Positions 59,929-64,000 of a stretch of 64,000 nt of DNA are shown here, piece after piece; the stretch's first letter is position 1, and every line of letters begins with the position of its first letter. Made by a program: the position numbers and the translations under genes. The notes under the pieces are model-generated. The model was not told the DNA's origin. It was given only the letters and a program-made list of their open reading frames with translations, and made no database searches. The stretch is from Chitinophagales bacterium (lineage in GTDB: Bacteria > Bacteroidota > Bacteroidia > Chitinophagales > Saprospiraceae). The DNA lies in NCBI GenBank assembly GCA_017303475.1, contig JAFLBO010000019.1, positions 52,594 to 116,593 on the forward strand, in the 5' to 3' direction.

Positions 59929-62130
59929 GTGCGGGAGGGCGCTACACTGGAGATGAATATGATGACATCCGTTTCAGATGCACAATATGCCGTAAATGTT
60001 CAAAAAGGCGGCACTGCAGTAGTGGAGTCATGCAAATTCCTCAACAATAATTTTGGTATCCGGACTGCGCCTGAAGGTAACGGAGTACATCAGATTACTG
60101 CATTGGGCAACCGCTTTGCTACTACAGGGGCTGGTTTGAAACCTTCCTGGGGAAGCGGACAACAGCCTGCGCCGGGAGAAAAAGGATTTACAGGTATTTA
60201 TGCGAACAACCTGACGGGAGGGCTGCTTGTCGATAAAGACCCTGATTTTGGCGTTACCAACGAATTTTCTGATCTGCACTATGGCATTCTGGCAGAGAAT
60301 ACCCATATAACGGTGCGCGATGCCATTTTTACGGATATTCTCCAGGAAACAAGGCCATCCGGCTACCCTGGTCCATTATTCACCGGAAGTGCCATCTATG
60401 TTTCGGGAGGGAATGCCGATATAAAGGGGAATTATACCGGCATCGTTCCTGGTCCTTTGAAAATGGACAACTGTCATGTGGGGGTAAATACCCGGGGCGG
60501 CTCCATTGCAGTAGAAGGCTGTGAAATGAATAACATGACCAATGGGGTTGTGGCACTCGGCGGCATAAACAAATCTTACACGGTTAACTGGAACAATATC
60601 AAGGCCTCCGACCGCGGCATATCCGTATTCTACCAGTCCGGGCTGCCCGGCGCTTCTGCTGTAAGCAACAATATCATACACATGGCCGGCAATGCCAATG
60701 GTGCAGGAATTGCCATAGGCGGGCAGGAAATGTTTCCGCAAAATGAAGGTTTGGTGGCCGGCAACAGCGTGACGGTAGAAGAAGGCGCTACCGGAATTCA
60801 AATTGGTGTGGCCAACAAACTCAAAGTAATTCAGAATAACGTATCTCTCGCAGGCAGCGGTGCGCGCTTCGGCATCCGAATGGAAGGGGGCGACCAGAAT
60901 ACCCTCAACTGCAACATTGTCAACAATCCCGGAGGTGGCAACAACGACGGTATTTTTGCAATTCATGCTTCCCGCCCGGGCGTAAGCTGCAATACCACCG
61001 ACGGCCCCGCGCGCGGGCTGCATTTTGAAGGAATGCTGGCCGGGAAAAGCAGAGCAGATATTGCCGGCAACACCCTGGAGAACAACAGCACCGCCGGGTT
61101 ATTACTCGGCACAGATGCGGTGCTGGGCCCTCAGGTACATCGGGGGAATAAGTTTGAAGATACTGAGGCATTGGCAGGAATAGAGGCGGATTTTAATTCA
61201 AAATTTACAGTAGATGCTGCTGAAAACCCTGATTTTTTGCCAGATACCTGGCAGCCTATTAACTGGTTTATAAACGTTGCAAACCCTTCAGCATCATTCG
61301 ACTGTGGAGCAAGTACCACTTGCCCTCCTACCCCTGCTCCAACTCCGGATTATTCATTAGACCTCAAGATTGTTAAAGGTGAACTTGGTGGTACTACTTA
61401 TCAGGCTGCCAATCAATGGCTGTCACAAAGAAGATTCTATGAACTTGTCATGGAGGGCGGAAACCCCTATCCGGGGAATTCAGACGTTTCGGCTTTCCTG
61501 TCTCAAGCACAAACGAACGGACTCTCTGCCTATGCCAATGTGCAAACAGGCATCCGCCAGCTGGGCGCGATGAGCGAAGGCAGCCGTGCAACGGCAGCAG
61601 CCAACCTGTTGACCTTGAATGCTGCATTGACGGGTAGCGCATCTTATCAGGTCAATGAAAAACTGGTCAACCAGATATTTCTGCAAACCGTAGCTGTTGG
61701 TAATCTTGAATTTTCAGAAACACAAGTAGCCACATTAGAAGGTATTGCCGCACTCTGCCCGCTGTCTGATGGAGAAGCGGTGTTGAGGGCACGGGCAGTG
61801 CTCCAATTATTGCAAGGTGCACCTGCGGATTATGATGATCTCTCCATTTGTGGAGGCGGAGAAAGGTCGATTCGTAAAAAAATGACGGGTCAATCTTCCA
61901 TTCGTGTTTACCCTAATCCCGCCAATAATTTTCTCTCTATTGATTTTCAGAGTATTGGAGAACATAGTTGCCAGTTCCTGATGTTTAATTCAATGGGGCA
62001 AATTATTAAGGAAATTGCCTTGCATTCAAACGCTGGCATCTCTCAATTGCCATTACAAGATTTCTCCGATGGCGTTTACTGGTATGTAATACCCGGATTC
62101 GGAGCGGGCAAAATTCTTATTCAGCATTAA
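59929..62130 (+). CDS. C-terminal open part of the disrupted gene: right-handed beta-helix and T9SS sorting domain
   Basis: This is in the same frame as the metalloprotease part, 12 nt after the TAG. A GTG (59929) could in theory start it, but without a signal peptide it could not be exported. Beta-helix coils (AQYAVNVQKGGTAVVESCKFLNNNFGI, GVNTRGGSIAVEGCEMNNMTNGVVALGG, NTLNCNIVNNPGGGNNDGIF) run to about residue 460. A Pro-rich linker (CPPTPAPTPDY) follows, then the helical segment EKLVNQIFLQTVAVGNLEFSETQVATLEGIAALCP and the T9SS domain (IRVYPNPANNFLSIDF ... GVYWYVIPGFGAGKILIQH). The DNA here is richer in G+C than the metalloprotease part. Confidence 0.7.
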   Translation: MREGATLEMNMMTSVSDAQYAVNVQKGGTAVVESCKFLNNNFGIRTAPEGNGVHQITALGNRFATTGAGLKPSWGSGQQPAPGEKGFTGIYANNLTGGLLVDKDPDFGVTNEFSDLHYGILAENTHITVRDAIFTDILQETRPSGYPGPLFTGSAIYVSGGNADIKGNYTGIVPGPLKMDNCHVGVNTRGGSIAVEGCEMNNMTNGVVALGGINKSYTVNWNNIKASDRGISVFYQSGLPGASAVSNNIIHMAGNANGAGIAIGGQEMFPQNEGLVAGNSVTVEEGATGIQIGVANKLKVIQNNVSLAGSGARFGIRMEGGDQNTLNCNIVNNPGGGNNDGIFAIHASRPGVSCNTTDGPARGLHFEGMLAGKSRADIAGNTLENNSTAGLLLGTDAVLGPQVHRGNKFEDTEALAGIEADFNSKFTVDAAENPDFLPDTWQPINWFINVANPSASFDCGASTTCPPTPAPTPDYSLDLKIVKGELGGTTYQAANQWLSQRRFYELVMEGGNPYPGNSDVSAFLSQAQTNGLSAYANVQTGIRQLGAMSEGSRATAAANLLTLNAALTGSASYQVNEKLVNQIFLQTVAVGNLEFSETQVATLEGIAALCPLSDGEAVLRARAVLQLLQGAPADYDDLSICGGGERSIRKKMTGQSSIRVYPNPANNFLSIDFQSIGEHSCQFLMFNSMGQIIKEIALHSNAGISQLPLQDFSDGVYWYVIPGFGAGKILIQH

Positions 62131-62146
62131 TTTTTTTTCAACCTAT

Positions 62147-62189
62147 CTCAGTCTTGTGATGCACGTGCATCATAAGACTGAGGCTTTTT
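62147..62189 (+). terminator. 18-bp hairpin between the two genes of cassette 2
   Basis: CTCAGTCTTGTGATGCAC (62147-62164) and GTGCATCATAAGACTGAG (62165-62182) pair with one G-T, followed by GCTTTTTG. It occupies the same place as the hairpin in cassette 1, between the large gene and the ~506-aa gene. Confidence 0.75.
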
Positions 62190-62197
62190 GAACAAAC

Positions 62198-63715
62198 ATG
62201 AAAAATGTATTTATACTTTGGCTAAGCCTTTCTGCGTCTATTGCATCGGCGCAGAAATTTGACAATATTTGGATTCTGGGGGACGATAATCAGACTTTTG
62301 ACACTACACATGGGGGATCTTTGCTGGATTTCAATTTTAGCCCACCTAAGTCAAGTTATCACTACCGTGAGCATAACATGTACACCACCAATTCAAGCAT
62401 CTGCGACTCGACAGGCAATTTGCTCTTTTACACCAATGGATGTGTCATAGCTGGAGCGGATGACGAGGTGTTGGAAAATGGAGATAACATCAATCCAGGC
62501 AGCTCGCATGCATTATGGTGCGACACCTATGATTCTGGGTATTCGGGTGGCCCTGCAAATTCACTCATATTGCCAGTGCCAGATTCAGTTAATTTGTTCT
62601 ACTTATTTCATAAGCGCTTTGTGTTATTTAGTAATCCTTCAAGCGTCGTAATTGATAAATTATATTATTCTATTGTTGATATGAAACAGAAGGGTGGGAA
62701 AGGTAAGGTCATTGAAAAAAACACTATAATGATGATGGATTCTTTAGCACGGGGAGAAATTGCCGCTGTTAAGCATGCAAATGGCAAAGATTGGTGGCTG
62801 GTTACTCCAAGAAGGAACAGCAATCAGTTTTACATTTTCAAGTTCACCAGCCAGGGAATCGTGGACACTTTTCAACAAACCATTGGCATTCTGCCAGACC
62901 CGCAAGGCGAGGGTCTGGGACAGATGGTGTTTTCGCCAGATGGGAGTAAATTATATAGAACGTATCGCTATAGACCTGTTATGGTCTATTCTTTTGACCG
63001 AGAGGCTGGTATATTTAACCAATTTGACACAATAGCCTTTGAATACGGCAACCAACTGGTAGGTGAAATTGGGTGTGCGATTTCCCCCAATAATCAATAC
63101 TTATATTTATCATGCCGTAAATCCTTATATCAATTAGATGTATTAGCGCCCAATATAAGTGCCTCTCAAATAAAAGTTGCAGAATGGGATGGAACAGCTG
63201 ACCCATTCCCTACATTATTTTGGCAATGCCAGTTAGGGCCAGATTGTAAAATTTACATAGCAGGCGGTGATATACGCTACTACCACGTCATCCACAACCC
63301 GGATGAGCCAGGTCTGGCCTGTAACGTAGAGCAGCGTGGGGTACAGTTCCAGACCCCTACGGGAGCCTCCATGCCTTCTTTTCCCAATTATCGTCTGGGT
63401 CCTATAGACAATCCAGGGGTGCCGTGTACGGCTACCGTGAGTGTGAGCGGGATGTCATCCGCTCCTCCGCCCATTCGAGCTTATCCCAACCCGGCCAGTG
63501 AGCAAGTCACCTTCGAGTGGAACAATATTTTCAGGGGTGGTAAAAGACTGACGCTTTGCAATGCCTTCGGGCAGCCTGTCAAAGACCTTTGGCTGAGCGC
63601 GGGCAGCAGCACTCATGTGCTTTCTATTGAGCATCTGCCCGCCGGGGTGTATTTTTGGGTATTGCAATCAGAAGCTGGACTGAGCATGGGCAGCGGGAAG
63701 ATTGTGAAACAATGA
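62198..63715 (+). CDS. Secreted T9SS protein of the ~506-aa cassette family (copy 2)
   Basis: 505 aa. Signal peptide MKNVFILWLSLSASIASAQ. The same order of blocks as in the protein at 54170: WILGDDNQTFDTTHGGSLLDFNF, CDSTGNLLFYTNGCVI, LENGDNINPG, GKDWWLVTPRRNSNQFYIFKFTSQG, FSPDGSKLYRTYRYRPVMVYSFD, CAISPNNQYLYLSCRKSLYQLDV and GPDCKIYIAGGDIRYYHVIHNPD. It ends in a T9SS domain (IRAYPNPASEQVTFEW ... PAGVYFWVLQSEAGLSMGSGKIVKQ). The propeller part and the tail differ in base composition, as in cassette 1. The following truncated copy overlaps its stop by 4 nt (ATGA). Confidence 0.83.
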   Translation: MKNVFILWLSLSASIASAQKFDNIWILGDDNQTFDTTHGGSLLDFNFSPPKSSYHYREHNMYTTNSSICDSTGNLLFYTNGCVIAGADDEVLENGDNINPGSSHALWCDTYDSGYSGGPANSLILPVPDSVNLFYLFHKRFVLFSNPSSVVIDKLYYSIVDMKQKGGKGKVIEKNTIMMMDSLARGEIAAVKHANGKDWWLVTPRRNSNQFYIFKFTSQGIVDTFQQTIGILPDPQGEGLGQMVFSPDGSKLYRTYRYRPVMVYSFDREAGIFNQFDTIAFEYGNQLVGEIGCAISPNNQYLYLSCRKSLYQLDVLAPNISASQIKVAEWDGTADPFPTLFWQCQLGPDCKIYIAGGDIRYYHVIHNPDEPGLACNVEQRGVQFQTPTGASMPSFPNYRLGPIDNPGVPCTATVSVSGMSSAPPPIRAYPNPASEQVTFEWNNIFRGGKRLTLCNAFGQPVKDLWLSAGSSTHVLSIEHLPAGVYFWVLQSEAGLSMGSGKIVKQ

Positions 63716-64000
63716 AAGCAAACAAGATGAAAACAAGAACAAATACCCAATCCAATGGCCTCACCAGTTACTCGTATGTGCAAACAGGCATCCGCCAGCT
63801 GGGTGCGATGAGCGAAGGCAGCCGTGCAACGGCAGCAGCCAACCTGTTGACCTTGAATACTGCATTGACGGGCAGCGCATCTTATCAGGTCAATGAAAAA
63901 CTGGTCAACCAGATATTTCTGCAAACCGTAGCTGTTGGTAATCTTGAATTTTCAGAAACACAAGTAGCCACATTAGAAGGTATTGCCGCACTCTGCCCGC
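63712..64000 (+). CDS. N-terminally truncated third copy of the cassette beta-helix gene (partial, runs off window)
   Basis: An open frame starts with ATG 63712 (MKANKMKTRTNTQSNGLTSYSYVQTG) overlapping the previous stop and stays open to the window end. From residue about 23 it is nearly identical to residues in the 59929-62130 part (VQTGIRQLGAMSEGSRATAAANLL ... EGIAALCP). The signal peptide, protease and beta-helix are absent, so it is either a silent gene fragment serving as recombination donor or debris of a tandem duplication. Whether translation occurs through stop-start coupling is unknown. Confidence 0.6.
   Translation, partial: MKANKMKTRTNTQSNGLTSYSYVQTGIRQLGAMSEGSRATAAANLLTLNTALTGSASYQVNEKLVNQIFLQTVAVGNLEFSETQVATLEGIAALCP
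63778..64000 (+). repeat. Direct duplication of 61540-61762
   Basis: 223 nt aligned without gaps to 61540-61762 with three mismatches (ggt/ggc, act/gct, ggc/ggt), about 98.7 percent identity by my count. The duplication continues beyond the window. Confidence 0.93.

Larger units (their letters stand above)
58491..62130 (+). pseudogene. Giant metzincin/beta-helix T9SS gene, out of frame at a heptamer array and cut by an in-frame TAG
   Basis: Read as one gene: ATG 58491 (MKNKIF), a (GGCTCAC)x4 array, signal peptide GFTFIFLISTFINVSAQ, metalloprotease domain, beta-helix, T9SS tail. Two lesions are visible. First, ATG 58491 and the signal peptide are in different frames with four heptamers; three or six units would join them. 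Second, codon 59914-59916 is TAG within STM-*-KGITV, where the paralogue at 51288 has GLWKGIKL, so TGG to TAG is the likely change. The frame is otherwise open to 62130. The state may be a reversible OFF plus a true nonsense mutation, or partly a sequencing error. The two open parts are listed separately. Confidence 0.72.

Noticed and set aside
60376..61023. 215-codon minus-strand frame opposite the beta-helix part of the disrupted gene
   Set aside because: It mirrors the repetitive beta-helix codons; no start context or domain.

Overview
The window looks like chromosomal DNA of a Bacteroidota bacterium, most likely of the Saprospiria type (inference). The evidence is several secreted proteins ending in type IX secretion (T9SS) sorting domains, a SusC/SusD pair, delta-60 repeat proteins, and recurrent TAnnTTTG promoter boxes with few Shine-Dalgarno sequences. 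Genes are short-spaced and on both strands. No insertion sequence, phage or plasmid module was recognised.

Layout. 1-4.5 kb: membrane GT-C glycosyltransferase (cut by the window edge), aldo/keto reductase, GNAT acetyltransferase, GT2 glycosyltransferase, outer-membrane beta-barrel protein and tRNA-Gly(CCC). 4.56-11.71 kb: one very large CRISPR array, counted by eye as 98 repeats of 37 nt and 97 spacers. It is read on the minus strand from an AT-rich leader (11.71-11.91 kb). 11.9-20.3 kb: a complete type I-B-like cas operon on the minus strand (cas8-cas7-cas5-cas3-cas6-cas1-cas2-cas4), with a divergent WYL regulator. 21.5-24.6 kb: tandem delta-60/T9SS paralogues. 24.8-31.3 kb: dockerin-like secreted protein, lipoprotein hydrolase and SusC/SusD. 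31.4-38.5 kb: NTF2-like lipoprotein, cold-shock protein, a beta-helix/diheme cytochrome pair, a 227-bp palindromic element, an ECF sigma factor with a membrane partner, a Gly/Cys-rich membrane protein with a GRDP-like partner, ung and tRNA-Arg(TCT). 38.5-51 kb: beta-barrel protein, GT4, HMG-CoA lyase, DUF3109, purL, a TlpA-like lipoprotein, a barnase/barstar pair, MOSC protein, TrmN6-like methyltransferase, a secreted phospholipase-D-like protein and a TrmH/SpoU methyltransferase.

51-64 kb holds the most unusual material: a repeated two-gene surface cassette. Each unit has a giant secreted beta-helix protein with a T9SS tail, a hairpin, then a ~506-aa secreted T9SS protein. In both large genes a heptanucleotide tandem array lies between the start codon and the signal peptide: (GTCACAA)x18 in the first, in frame; (GGCTCAC)x4 in the second, out of frame. 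Because 7 is not a multiple of 3, gain or loss of units would switch the genes, which suggests slipped-strand phase variation. The second large gene, a metzincin metalloprotease plus beta-helix, also carries an in-frame TAG where its paralogue has Trp. A third, N-terminally truncated copy begins at 63.7 kb and is almost identical to part of the second (3 mismatches over 223 nt), which suggests a recombination reservoir. Related 7-mer arrays occur elsewhere in the window (2.69 kb and at both ends of the 34.5-kb palindrome).

All coordinates and counts were read by eye. Functional names rest on motif recognition without database searches.
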